Under the pieces are notes generated by a model. The model made no database searches. It was not told where the DNA came from and saw only the letters and a program-made list of their open reading frames with translations. Positions 32,764 through 42,051 of a stretch of 52,468 bases of DNA are shown here, one piece after another. Each line of letters begins with the position of its first letter. The stretch's first letter is position 1. A program made the position numbers and the translations under genes. This DNA comes from Shewanella insulae (GTDB lineage: Bacteria > Pseudomonadota > Gammaproteobacteria > Enterobacterales > Shewanellaceae): positions 1-52,468 of the forward strand of contig NZ_WRPA01000026.1 of assembly GCF_009831655.1 (NCBI RefSeq), in the 5' to 3' direction.

Positions 32764-34496
32764 GCAAGCAGGCGAAACGTAAACAGAAACCACAGCTGAT
32801 CCACTGGCGTCTCCACGTCGTGGTCGGTTTCGTGTGTCTGTTGTTTACCAGCTTGGTGGGCCGCGCCGCCTATATTCAGATCATAGAGCCGGAAAAACTG
32901 CGTCACGAGAGTGACATGCGCACCCTGCGTACCACGAGCAACGAGGTGCACCGTGGCATGATCACCGACCGCAACGGCGAGATGCTGGCGGTGAGCGTAC
33001 CGGTCAAGGCCGTTTACGCCGATCCTAAGGTGGTTCACGATCGTAATGGCTTCGCCGACATGCGCCGCTGGCAGGCGCTGGCCGATGTGCTGCATGAGCC
33101 CAAGGAGGAGATCCTGGCGCGGGTGCAGTCTAATCCCAAGAAACGTTTTACCTATCTCAAGCGTCAAGTCACCCCTGCGGTGGCCGAGTATATCAAGCAG
33201 CTCAAGCTACCCGGGGTTTACCTCAAGGCCGAGTCGCGTCGCTACTATCCGACCAGTGAGATCAGCGCGCAGCTGGTGGGCCTGACCAATATCGACGACA
33301 AGGGTATCGAGGGGATAGAGAACACCTATAACGACTGGCTCACGGGCACGCCCACCAAGCACAAGGTACGTAAGTCCCGCGACGGTCACGTGGTGGAGCG
33401 TCTGGATACGGTGCAAACCGGTGAGAGCTCAAACGATCTGGTGCTGAGTATCGATCAGCGCATCCAGCAGCTGGCCTACCGCGAGATCAAGCGGGCAACC
33501 GAGATCAACCAGGCCACCTCGGCCTCTATCGTGGTACTCGACGTGCACACGGGCGAGGTGCTGGCCATGGCGAACACCCCCAGCTACAACCCTAATTCTC
33601 GCGATAACCTGCAAAGCTATCGCATGCGTAACCGTGCCCTGACCGACGCCTATGAGCCGGGTTCCACCATCAAGCCCTTCGTAGTCGCAGCGGCGCTCGA
33701 GGCCGGCACCATAGACGAAGAGCAGATCTTCAAGACACATCCTGGGCGTATACGTATCGGTGGCAAGATAGTGCGAGACGGTCGAAACTATGGCGACATG
33801 TCTCTTGGTGATGTCTTGGTGCATTCCAGTAACGTGGGGATGACGCAGATCGCCCTGTCGATGCCGGTACAGGAGCTGTTGGGCTACTACCAAGCCATGG
33901 GGCTGGGTGGTTACTCGGGAATCAACCTGCCGGGCGAGAGCGCCGGTATTATTCATGATCGTCGTCGCTGGTCCGATTTCGAGCGGGCAACCCTCTCTTT
34001 CGGTTATGCCCTGACAGTGACGCCACTGCAGATCGCCCGAATGTACGCCATGTTGGGTAGCGGCGGCGTACTGTATCCCTCGTCAATCCTAAAGCTGAAG
34101 AAGGTTCCCGAGGGCGAGCAGGTGATCTCACCCGAGGTGGCCCGCAGCGTCATGCAGATGTTGATCGGCGTGACCGAGCCTGGTGGTACCGCCAAGAAGG
34201 CTCATATCGATGGCTATCCGGTCGCAGGTAAGACGGGGACCGCCCGTAAGGCTGTAGCCGGTGGCTATGGCGAAGATTATGTTGCCCTGTTTGCCGGGGT
34301 CGCGCCCGTGCACAATCCAAGACTCGCCATGGTGGTGGTAGTCAATGAGCCTAAGGGCGATCGTTATTATGGCGGCGATGTGGCCGCTCCCGTGTTTGCC
34401 AAAGTGATGTCAGGGGCACTGCAGATGTTAAATGTTGAGCCAATTAGCGCTCGAGAAAAAGTTCAATTGGCCGGTAATGTCAGGAGGGGCGAATAA
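32760..34496 (+). CDS. ftsI: Peptidoglycan D,D-transpeptidase FtsI (PBP3)
   Basis: Septal cross-linking enzyme of 578 residues. A single N-terminal membrane helix (about 18-38) precedes the non-catalytic pedestal domain and the class B penicillin-binding domain. Motifs: S-T-I-K with catalytic Ser302, S-S-N at 356-358 and K-T-G at 491-493. Partners are FtsW (encoded at 39742) and FtsL/FtsQ/FtsB. Coupled to ftsL by four bases and to murE by a one-base overlap. Confidence 0.98.
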   Translation: MSKQAKRKQKPQLIHWRLHVVVGFVCLLFTSLVGRAAYIQIIEPEKLRHESDMRTLRTTSNEVHRGMITDRNGEMLAVSVPVKAVYADPKVVHDRNGFADMRRWQALADVLHEPKEEILARVQSNPKKRFTYLKRQVTPAVAEYIKQLKLPGVYLKAESRRYYPTSEISAQLVGLTNIDDKGIEGIENTYNDWLTGTPTKHKVRKSRDGHVVERLDTVQTGESSNDLVLSIDQRIQQLAYREIKRATEINQATSASIVVLDVHTGEVLAMANTPSYNPNSRDNLQSYRMRNRALTDAYEPGSTIKPFVVAAALEAGTIDEEQIFKTHPGRIRIGGKIVRDGRNYGDMSLGDVLVHSSNVGMTQIALSMPVQELLGYYQAMGLGGYSGINLPGESAGIIHDRRRWSDFERATLSFGYALTVTPLQIARMYAMLGSGGVLYPSSILKLKKVPEGEQVISPEVARSVMQMLIGVTEPGGTAKKAHIDGYPVAGKTGTARKAVAGGYGEDYVALFAGVAPVHNPRLAMVVVVNEPKGDRYYGGDVAAPVFAKVMSGALQMLNVEPISAREKVQLAGNVRRGE

Positions 34497-35962
34497 TGCA
34501 GCTATGCGATCTCCTAGCCCCCTGGTTTCATTATGCTGGTGGCGAGTCCCTCAACCATCTGACGCTGGATAGTCGCGAGATAGGCCAAGGCAGTGTATTT
34601 GTTGCCGTGCCTGGTCATAGGGTAGATGGCAGAGACTTTGTCGATACCGCACTAGCTCAAGGCGCCGTGGCGGCGCTGATCCATACCGACGATCCGGCCC
34701 AGCATGGTCATGTGAGCCAAGATAAAGGCCTGCGTATCTATTTCTTTCAGCTGCAGCGCCAGCTGTCGGCACTCGCCTCTCAGCTCTACAGCCTGGGAAG
34801 AGATAGGATCAAGCTGATCGGCGTGACAGGCACCAATGGTAAGACATCCGTAACTCAGCTGATCGCTCAGTTAAGCGATGGACTGGGTCAGCAGGCTGCC
34901 GTCATGGGCACCCTGGGTAATGGCCTGTGGGGCCAGCTGGTCGACAGCGGCAATACAACGGCGGATCCCATTACCGTGATGCGCCAGCTAGAAGATTTCG
35001 ACTCCCAGGGCACGACCGTGTGTGCCATGGAGGTTTCCAGTCATGGCCTGGTGCAGGGACGGATAGACGCAGTGCCCTTCGACGTTGCCGTATTTACCAA
35101 CCTGAGCCGGGATCATCTCGACTATCACGGCTCTATGGATGCCTATGGTGCGGCTAAGCAGCGCCTGTTTAGGTTTAGCTCACTGAGCCACGGCTTGATT
35201 AATCTTGACGATCCCGTGGGGCGTCAGTGGATACAAGATAAACGCTGTAAGGGGCTGGTGGGCTTTAGTATTCAGGGCCAGGAAGGAGCCGCTATCTACA
35301 CCAAAGAGGTGAAGCAGCATGCTCAAGGGGTCGGCGCGACCCTCGTCTGGCCAGAAGGTGAGGCGAAGATCGACTCGCCGCTACTGGGCATCTTTAACCT
35401 GTCTAACCTGGTGGCGGCCTTGGGCGCCCTCTATCTGAGTGGCTACCCCATGACGCAGCTGTTGACTCAAGTCTCCAGCCTTAAACCTGTGGCGGGACGC
35501 ATGGAGCGTTTCACCACACCTGAAGGGATTACCCTGGTGGTGGATTATGCCCATACACCGGACGCCATAGAGCAGGCGCTACGAGCCCTGCGTGGTCACT
35601 GCCGCGGCAAGCTGTGGTGCGTCTTTGGCTGTGGCGGCGACCGTGATAAGGGCAAGCGTCCCTTGATGGCCCGCGCCGCCGAGGAGAATGCCGACTGTGT
35701 CATGATCACCAGCGACAACGCTCGAAGCGAAGATCCCATGGCGATCATTCAAGATGTGCTGGCCGGACTCGACAAGCCACAGATTGCCCTGACCCAGGTC
35801 GATAGACAACAGGCGATCCGCGAGGTGGTGACCCTGGCTTCCAGCGGCGACCTCATTTTGTTAGCCGGTAAGGGCCATGAGACCTATCAGGAGATCGCCG
35901 GTAAACGCCTGGATTACGATGAACGCGCCCTGGCGGCGGCAATTGCGAGGGGCGGCAAATGA
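34496..35962 (+). CDS. murE: UDP-N-acetylmuramoyl-L-alanyl-D-glutamate:diaminopimelate ligase
   Basis: Adds meso-diaminopimelate to the peptidoglycan precursor, in 488 residues. The ATP loop is G-T-N-G-K-T-S (112-118), with conserved E-V-S-S-H-G-L and N-L-S-R-D-H-L-D-Y-H-G. The substrate motif D-N-P-R of DAP-adding enzymes reads D-N-A-R at 407-410, keeping the DAP-contacting Arg. Start overlaps ftsI by one base, stop overlaps murF by four. Confidence 0.97.
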   Translation: MQLCDLLAPWFHYAGGESLNHLTLDSREIGQGSVFVAVPGHRVDGRDFVDTALAQGAVAALIHTDDPAQHGHVSQDKGLRIYFFQLQRQLSALASQLYSLGRDRIKLIGVTGTNGKTSVTQLIAQLSDGLGQQAAVMGTLGNGLWGQLVDSGNTTADPITVMRQLEDFDSQGTTVCAMEVSSHGLVQGRIDAVPFDVAVFTNLSRDHLDYHGSMDAYGAAKQRLFRFSSLSHGLINLDDPVGRQWIQDKRCKGLVGFSIQGQEGAAIYTKEVKQHAQGVGATLVWPEGEAKIDSPLLGIFNLSNLVAALGALYLSGYPMTQLLTQVSSLKPVAGRMERFTTPEGITLVVDYAHTPDAIEQALRALRGHCRGKLWCVFGCGGDRDKGKRPLMARAAEENADCVMITSDNARSEDPMAIIQDVLAGLDKPQIALTQVDRQQAIREVVTLASSGDLILLAGKGHETYQEIAGKRLDYDERALAAAIARGGK

Positions 35963-37329
35963 TCCCACTTAATTTGTCCGAACTCGCCAAGGTACTGAAT
36001 GCCAAGCATATCGGTGACGATATAAGCGTCAGCAAGGTGTCGAGCGATAGCCGGGTGGTGGATGCCCAGACCTTGTTTGTTGCCCTAAAAGGTGAACGTT
36101 TCGATGCCCACGATTTTGCCGCCAAGGCGGTGATGGATGGTGCCTGTGCCCTGCTGGTCGAGCGAGAGCTGCCGATCGCCGTGCCCCAACTCATAGTGCC
36201 TAACAGCCAGAAAGCCATGGGCCAGATTGGCGCCCATGTGAAGCAGTGCGTTGCGCCCAAGAGCGTGGCTCTGACCGGCTCGAATGGCAAGACTAGCGTC
36301 AAGGAGATGGTGGCGACCATATTGTCGACCCAGCATCAGGTGCTCTATACCGCGGGCAACTTCAACAACGAAGTCGGCGTGCCTTTGACCCTGTTGCGTC
36401 TCGAGCCACAACACGAATATGGCGTGTTTGAACTGGGTGCCAATCATCTCGGTGAGATTAATTACACTTCATCTTTAGTGCAACCCGATGTGGCGATGGT
36501 TAATAATGTCGCCTCGGCGCATTTAGAGGGATTTGGCTCGCTTGAAGGCGTGGCTAAGGCTAAGTCTGAGATCTTCCTCCACCTGGCTAAGGATGGCGTC
36601 GCCGTGATCAATGCCGACGACGCATTTGCCGATGTGATGCGCCGCGCGGCCGGTAACCATGCCCAGTTGAGTTTTTCATCCCAGGGGAATCCAGCAGATG
36701 TCAGCGCCGATGAGCTCAGCGCCGATGCCTTGGGCTGTTACCGCTTTCGAATCGCCTATGAGGATGAGCAGCGTACAGTGAGCCTGCCGTTGTCGGGACG
36801 TCATCAGGTGAGTAACGCCCTCGCGGCGACCAGCATCTGCTTGGCGCTGGGATTGTCACTGGATGAGATAGTTCAAGGACTTATGCGGTTACAACCCGTG
36901 AAGGGGCGTATGCAGCCGACGCGTCTGGGACGCTTCTTGCTGATAGACGACACCTACAACGCCAATCCTGCCTCTGTGGGGGCGGCAATCGACTGGCTTC
37001 AAGAAATTGAAGGAAATCGCTGTTTAGTGCTGGGCGATTTAGGCGAATTAGGTGACAATGCGTCCCTTTTACATCGGCAGCTGGGCGAGAAGGCCAAGCT
37101 GCAGGGGATCGATGCCTTGTATTCACTGGGAGAGTTGAGTCGGGCGAGTAGCGAGGCTTTCGCCGGCAAGCACTTCACCGACTTAGATGCATTGGTTGTT
37201 GATTTAATTAGTTATTTTAACCAGTTAACCGGCAAGGTGACTGTGTTAGTTAAGGGGTCTCGAAGCGCCAGAATGGAGCGGGTTGTCGAGGCCCTCATTG
37301 CCGCCTTTGAGCGCAAGGAGTTGTTTTAA
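35959..37329 (+). CDS. murF: UDP-N-acetylmuramoyl-tripeptide:D-alanyl-D-alanine ligase
   Basis: Adds D-Ala-D-Ala to the tripeptide precursor, 456 residues. The Mur-ligase ATP loop G-S-N-G-K-T-S-V-K-E-M (about 109-119) and the N-F-N-N-E-V-G-V-P-L-T-L-L block identify MurF. C-terminal K-G-S-R-S-A-R-M-E is conserved. The D-Ala-D-Ala comes from a Ddl ligase encoded elsewhere, as none is in the cluster. Confidence 0.97.
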   Translation: MIPLNLSELAKVLNAKHIGDDISVSKVSSDSRVVDAQTLFVALKGERFDAHDFAAKAVMDGACALLVERELPIAVPQLIVPNSQKAMGQIGAHVKQCVAPKSVALTGSNGKTSVKEMVATILSTQHQVLYTAGNFNNEVGVPLTLLRLEPQHEYGVFELGANHLGEINYTSSLVQPDVAMVNNVASAHLEGFGSLEGVAKAKSEIFLHLAKDGVAVINADDAFADVMRRAAGNHAQLSFSSQGNPADVSADELSADALGCYRFRIAYEDEQRTVSLPLSGRHQVSNALAATSICLALGLSLDEIVQGLMRLQPVKGRMQPTRLGRFLLIDDTYNANPASVGAAIDWLQEIEGNRCLVLGDLGELGDNASLLHRQLGEKAKLQGIDALYSLGELSRASSEAFAGKHFTDLDALVVDLISYFNQLTGKVTVLVKGSRSARMERVVEALIAAFERKELF

Positions 37330-38411
37330 TGCTGGTTTATCTGGCTGATTATCTAACCCAGTTTTATACCGGGTTTAACGTTTTCTCTTATGTGACCTTC
37401 AGGGCGATCCTGGGGCTGTTGACCGCCATGGTGTTTAGCCTGTGGTGGGGACCTAAGATGATCGAGCGTCTGCAACTGCTGCAGATAGGTCAAGTGGTCC
37501 GTAACGAAGGACCCGAGTCCCATTTTGCCAAGCGCGGTACGCCCACCATGGGTGGCCTGCTGATCTTGGCCGGCGTCTTCATCAGCGTGCTGCTGTGGGG
37601 CGACCTGGGGAGCCGTTATGTGTGGGTCATGCTCTTCGTGCTAGGTGCCTTCGGCCTTATCGGCTTTATCGACGACTATCGTAAGGTGGTGCGCAAGGAC
37701 ACTAAGGGGCTTATCGCGCGCTGGAAGTATATCTTGCAGTCCCTGGCGGCCTTGGCCATCGCCTTCTACCTGTACGCCTCGGCGGGCAGTGAAGGCGAGA
37801 CTCAGCTGGTGCTTCCCTTCTTTAAGGATGTGATGCCACAGCTGGGCGCCTTCTTCATCCTGCTGGCCTACTTCACCATAGTGGGCTCGAGCAACGCAGT
37901 GAACCTGACCGACGGCCTGGATGGTCTGGCTATCATGCCGACCGTGATGGTGGCAGCGGCATTTGCGTTGATCGCCTATCTGTCTGGTCACGTGCAGTTC
38001 GCTAACTACCTGCATATTCCCTATCTGCCCGGCTCGGGTGAGCTGGTGATCGTCTGCACCGCCATCGTCGGCGCAGGCTTAGGCTTCTTGTGGTTCAACA
38101 CCTATCCGGCCCAGGTCTTCATGGGTGACGTGGGATCCCTTTCTCTGGGCGCGGCACTGGGCACCATCGCCGTGTTGGTGCGTCAGGAGATCCTATTGGT
38201 GATCATGGGGGGCGTATTCGTGATGGAGACGGTTTCTGTGATTCTGCAGGTTGGCTCCTATAAGCTTCGCGGTCAACGTATCTTCAGGATGGCACCTATC
38301 CATCACCACTACGAGCTGAAAGGTTGGCCCGAGCCAAGGGTGATCGTGCGTTTCTGGATCATCTCACTCTTCCTGGTGTTGCTAGGCTTAGCAACCTTAA
38401 AGTTAAGGTAA
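37329..38411 (+). CDS. mraY: Phospho-N-acetylmuramoyl-pentapeptide transferase
   Basis: Integral inner-membrane enzyme of 360 residues that forms lipid I on undecaprenyl phosphate. About ten membrane helices are visible, with G-T-P-T-M-G-G-L, the Asp pair in G-F-I-D-D-Y-R-K, N-L-T-D-G-L-D-G-L-A and H-H-H-Y-E-L-K-G-W-P. Shares one base with murF (TAATG). Confidence 0.99.
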   Translation: MLVYLADYLTQFYTGFNVFSYVTFRAILGLLTAMVFSLWWGPKMIERLQLLQIGQVVRNEGPESHFAKRGTPTMGGLLILAGVFISVLLWGDLGSRYVWVMLFVLGAFGLIGFIDDYRKVVRKDTKGLIARWKYILQSLAALAIAFYLYASAGSEGETQLVLPFFKDVMPQLGAFFILLAYFTIVGSSNAVNLTDGLDGLAIMPTVMVAAAFALIAYLSGHVQFANYLHIPYLPGSGELVIVCTAIVGAGLGFLWFNTYPAQVFMGDVGSLSLGAALGTIAVLVRQEILLVIMGGVFVMETVSVILQVGSYKLRGQRIFRMAPIHHHYELKGWPEPRVIVRFWIISLFLVLLGLATLKLR

Positions 38412-38417
38412 GATGCC

Positions 38418-39749
38418 ATGGCGAGTCAGTACACGCACATAGTATTAGGATTGGGGGCCACTGGGCTCTCGGTGGTGCGTTATCTCATTAAACAGGGCAT
38501 CACGCCTCTGGTGATGGACAGTCGCGAAAATCCGCCGGGTCGCGAGACCCTGAGTCAGGAGTTTCCGGAGGTGCTACTGCTCACCGGCGGCTTCGATTGT
38601 CGCTACCTGGTGCAGGCCAGTCAGATCGTCGTTAGTCCTGGCATCCCGCTGGATACCGCCGAGGTGCGCGCCGCGGTAGATATGGGCATAGATATCGTCG
38701 GCGACGTCGAGCTGTTCGCCAGGGCGCTGGCAGACCGCCCCGCCTGCGTCATAGGCATCACGGGCTCTAACGGTAAGTCGACCGTGACCACCCTGGTGGG
38801 CGAGATGGCCGCTAAGGCGGGCATCAAGGTGGCAGTGGGCGGCAATATCGGCGTGCCCGTGCTGAACCTGCTAGACGGTGATTATGAGCTGTTTGTGCTG
38901 GAGCTATCTAGCTTCCAGTTGGAGACCACGGCTAGCCTCAACTGCATCAGCGCCACCTGCCTGAACATCAGCGAAGATCACATGGACAGGTATTCGGATC
39001 TCGAGGGCTATCGTCAGGCCAAGCTGCGTCTGTATGACCAGACCAGGCTGGCGATCTTCAACCGCGACGATCTGCTGACCCGCCCGAACGAGCCGATGAA
39101 TCAGAACAGTTTCGGTCTCTCTCTGCCTGAGGGGGATGAGTGGGGCGTTAACCATGGCGTCCTGGTGCATGGCACGACCGAATATGTCGCCGGCGATCAG
39201 GTTTCACTGGTGGGCAGTCACAACCAGGCCAACTTGCTGGTCGCCATGGCCCTGGCCGATAGCGCCGGCGTGGAGAAGGCGGCCATGCTCGAGGTGGCGA
39301 AACAGTTCAAGGGACTGGCTCATAGATGCGAACTCGTGGCTAAGCACCAGGGCGTGAGCTATGTGAACGATTCCAAGGCGACCAATGTGGGCGCCACCAT
39401 AGCGGCCCTGCAGGGGCTGAGCGACCATGAAGGTCAGATTATTTTAATCGCCGGCGGTGACGGCAAGGGTGCCGATTTCTCGGTGCTGCGCGGCGCATTG
39501 CTGGACGTGGCTCAGGTGATCACCCTGGGTAAGGATGGCGGCAAAATTGCCGAGCAGTTCGAGGGCGCTATTCGTGTCGAGTCGATGCAAGAGGCAGTCG
39601 TTCAGGCGGCCCAGCTTGCCAAGCCCGGCGACCTGGTCTTGCTGTCGCCTGCCAGCGCCAGTTTGGACATGTACGCCAACTTTATGGCCAGGGGCGATGA
39701 TTTTCGCACCCAGGTGGAAGCCTTGGCACAAGAGGTGATGCATGCGTAG
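38418..39749 (+). CDS. murD: UDP-N-acetylmuramoylalanine:D-glutamate ligase
   Basis: Adds D-glutamate to UDP-MurNAc-L-Ala, 443 residues. An N-terminal Rossmann part (G-L-G-A-T-G-L-S-V-V) is followed by the ATP loop G-S-N-G-K-S-T-V-T, the central Mur-ligase domain (N-I-S-E-D-H-M-D-R-Y) and the C-terminal domain (N-D-S-K-A-T-N, L-L-S-P-A-S-A-S-L-D). Its end overlaps ftsW by eight bases. Confidence 0.98.
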   Translation: MASQYTHIVLGLGATGLSVVRYLIKQGITPLVMDSRENPPGRETLSQEFPEVLLLTGGFDCRYLVQASQIVVSPGIPLDTAEVRAAVDMGIDIVGDVELFARALADRPACVIGITGSNGKSTVTTLVGEMAAKAGIKVAVGGNIGVPVLNLLDGDYELFVLELSSFQLETTASLNCISATCLNISEDHMDRYSDLEGYRQAKLRLYDQTRLAIFNRDDLLTRPNEPMNQNSFGLSLPEGDEWGVNHGVLVHGTTEYVAGDQVSLVGSHNQANLLVAMALADSAGVEKAAMLEVAKQFKGLAHRCELVAKHQGVSYVNDSKATNVGATIAALQGLSDHEGQIILIAGGDGKGADFSVLRGALLDVAQVITLGKDGGKIAEQFEGAIRVESMQEAVVQAAQLAKPGDLVLLSPASASLDMYANFMARGDDFRTQVEALAQEVMHA

Positions 39750-40956
39750 CGACGAGCGTCAACTAAGCCTGTTTGGTAGCTCCCTTAGTTGGTCGCTGCC
39801 GAACCTGTTTAGTCAACGCGAAGCGCCGGGCATGCAGCTCTATGACAGAGCCTTGCTGTTTGCAATCATCTCCCTGATAAGTTTCGGCTTCATCATGGTG
39901 ATGTCGGCCTCTATGCCTGAGGCCACGAGTCTGACGGGTAATCCCTACCACTTCATGTGGCGCCATGTGGCCTATCTGATGGGATGTGCATTGATAGCCG
40001 CCGTGGTGTTGCAGATCGAGATGTACAGCTGGCAGCAGCTGAGTCCTATTTTGCTGCTGGTCGTCGGCATCATGTTGGTGGCGGTGCCGATAGTGGGCAC
40101 CACGGTAAACGGGGCGACCCGCTGGTTGTCGGTGGGCCCGATCCGTATCCAGGTGGCCGAGATCGCCAAGTTTGCCTTTGCCATCTATATGGCGGGCTAT
40201 CTGGTACGGCGTCATCAGGAGGTGCGGGAAAACGCCAAGGGCTTCTATAAGCCGATTGCCGTGTTTGCCGTGTATGCCTTCCTGATCCTGCTGCAGCCGG
40301 ATCTCGGTACCGTGGTGGTGCTGTTCGTCGGCACCGTAGGTTTATTGTTTTTAGCCGGTGCAAGACTGCTCGATTTCTTCGCGCTGATCTTGACCGGAGC
40401 CATGGCCTTTGTCGGCCTGGTATTGCTGGAACCTTATCGTATGCGACGGGTGACCTCGTTTCTGGATCCTTGGCAGGATCCCTTCGGTAGCGGTTATCAG
40501 CTGACCCAATCCTTGATGGCCTATGGCCGCGGCGATTGGCTGGGACAGGGATTAGGCAACAGCATTCAGAAACTGGAATACCTGCCCGAGGCCCACACGG
40601 ATTTTATCTTTGCCGTGATCGGCGAAGAGTTAGGGTTTCTCGGCATTATCGCCGTGTTGTCGGTACTGCTGTTTGTCGCCTTGAGAGCGATAAAGCTGGG
40701 CAACCTGTGTCTGCTCGGTGATCGTGCCTTCGAGGGCTATCTGGCCTACGGCATCGGCATCTGGATCTGTTTCCAGACAGTGGTCAACGTGGGCGCCAGC
40801 ATAGGCATGTTGCCCACCAAGGGGCTGACCCTGCCCTTTATCAGCTATGGCGGCAGTAGCCTGTGGGTGATGACGGCGGCGGCAATGATATTGATCCGTA
40901 TCGATCATGAAAGAAGATTAAGCCTGATCCAGGCAGTACAAGGTAAGGTGAAGTAG
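39742..40956 (+). CDS. ftsW: Peptidoglycan glycosyltransferase FtsW
   Basis: SEDS-family septal glycan polymerase, 404 residues, with about ten membrane helices after a 25-residue cytoplasmic head. Conserved sequences include R-W-L-S-V-G-P-I-R-I-Q-V-A-E-I-A-K, Q-P-D-L-G-T, H-T-D-F-I-F-A-V-I-G-E-E and G-L-T-L-P-F-I-S-Y-G-G-S-S. Works with FtsI. It abuts murG without a gap and overlaps murD. Confidence 0.98.
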   Translation: MRSDERQLSLFGSSLSWSLPNLFSQREAPGMQLYDRALLFAIISLISFGFIMVMSASMPEATSLTGNPYHFMWRHVAYLMGCALIAAVVLQIEMYSWQQLSPILLLVVGIMLVAVPIVGTTVNGATRWLSVGPIRIQVAEIAKFAFAIYMAGYLVRRHQEVRENAKGFYKPIAVFAVYAFLILLQPDLGTVVVLFVGTVGLLFLAGARLLDFFALILTGAMAFVGLVLLEPYRMRRVTSFLDPWQDPFGSGYQLTQSLMAYGRGDWLGQGLGNSIQKLEYLPEAHTDFIFAVIGEELGFLGIIAVLSVLLFVALRAIKLGNLCLLGDRAFEGYLAYGIGIWICFQTVVNVGASIGMLPTKGLTLPFISYGGSSLWVMTAAAMILIRIDHERRLSLIQAVQGKVK

Positions 40957-42051
40957 ATGGCGTCAGAGAAACGTATTTTGATCATGGCGGGCGGCACGGG
41001 TGGACACGTGTTCCCGGCGCTTGCCGTGGCCAAAGCGTTAGCCAAGCAGGGCTGGCAGGTTCGCTGGCTAGGCACTGCCGATCGTATGGAGGCGCGTCTG
41101 GTGCCTCAGCATGGTTTCGATATCGATTTCATCGATATCAAGGGAGTGCGTGGCAACGGCCTGATCCGTAAGCTTGCGGCGCCCTTTAAGATCTTGCGCT
41201 CCATCATGCAGGCGCGTGAGGTGATCAAAGAGTTTAAACCCGATGTGGTGCTCGGCATGGGCGGTTTCGCCAGCGGCCCGGGTGGGGTAGCGGCCAAGCT
41301 GAGCGGCATCCCCTTGGTGCTCCATGAGCAAAATGCCATACCAGGCATGACCAACAAGTTGTTGTCGCGCATCGCTACTCGTGTGCTCTGCGCCTTCGAA
41401 AATACCTTCGAGGGCAATGCCGAGGTGGTGGGGAACCCGATCCGCAGCGAGCTGATCGCCCTTGGGCGCAGCGAGCAGCCAATCGTCCAGGACGATGCTT
41501 TGCGGGTCTTGGTGGTCGGCGGCAGCTTGGGGGCCAAGGTATTTAATGACCTGATGCCAAGCGTCACGGCAGCGGTGGCCCAGCATCATTCGATGACGGT
41601 ATGGCACCAGGTGGGCAAGGGCAATCAGGCGCAGGTCGAGGCGGAATATCTTCAGCTGGGACAGTCCGGCAGCGTGAAGGTGGCCGAGTTTATCGATGAT
41701 ATGGAAGCGGCCTATCGCTGGGCCGATGTGATTTTGTGCCGTGCGGGCGCCTTGACGGTATCAGAGGTGGCGGCGGTGGGGCTACCGAGTCTCTTGGTGC
41801 CTTACCCCCATGCGGTAGACGATCACCAGACCAAGAATGCCCAGGTCTTGGTGGAAGCGGGCGGCGCATTTTTGCTGCCACAGACAGTATTAGATAGTGA
41901 AAAATTGATCGGCAAGCTGCAGATCTTGGCGTCAGACCGTAAGGCCCTCATCGAGATGGGGCAGCTGGCCAAGAGCGTTGCCGTATTAGATGCCACAGAG
42001 CGGGTCGCCGCCGTGTGTATCGCGCTGGCAAGTAAGGAAAAAGATGATTAA
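40957..42051 (+). CDS. murG: UDP-GlcNAc:lipid I N-acetylglucosaminyltransferase MurG
   Basis: Makes lipid II from lipid I on the inner face of the membrane, 364 residues in two GT-B domains. G-G-T-G-G-H-V-F-P-A near the N-terminus, G-M-G-G-F-A-S-G-P, H-E-Q-N-A-I-P-G and the donor-site region R-A-G-A-L-T-V-S-E are typical. Its end overlaps murC by eight bases. Confidence 0.98.
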   Translation: MASEKRILIMAGGTGGHVFPALAVAKALAKQGWQVRWLGTADRMEARLVPQHGFDIDFIDIKGVRGNGLIRKLAAPFKILRSIMQAREVIKEFKPDVVLGMGGFASGPGGVAAKLSGIPLVLHEQNAIPGMTNKLLSRIATRVLCAFENTFEGNAEVVGNPIRSELIALGRSEQPIVQDDALRVLVVGGSLGAKVFNDLMPSVTAAVAQHHSMTVWHQVGKGNQAQVEAEYLQLGQSGSVKVAEFIDDMEAAYRWADVILCRAGALTVSEVAAVGLPSLLVPYPHAVDDHQTKNAQVLVEAGGAFLLPQTVLDSEKLIGKLQILASDRKALIEMGQLAKSVAVLDATERVAAVCIALASKEKDD

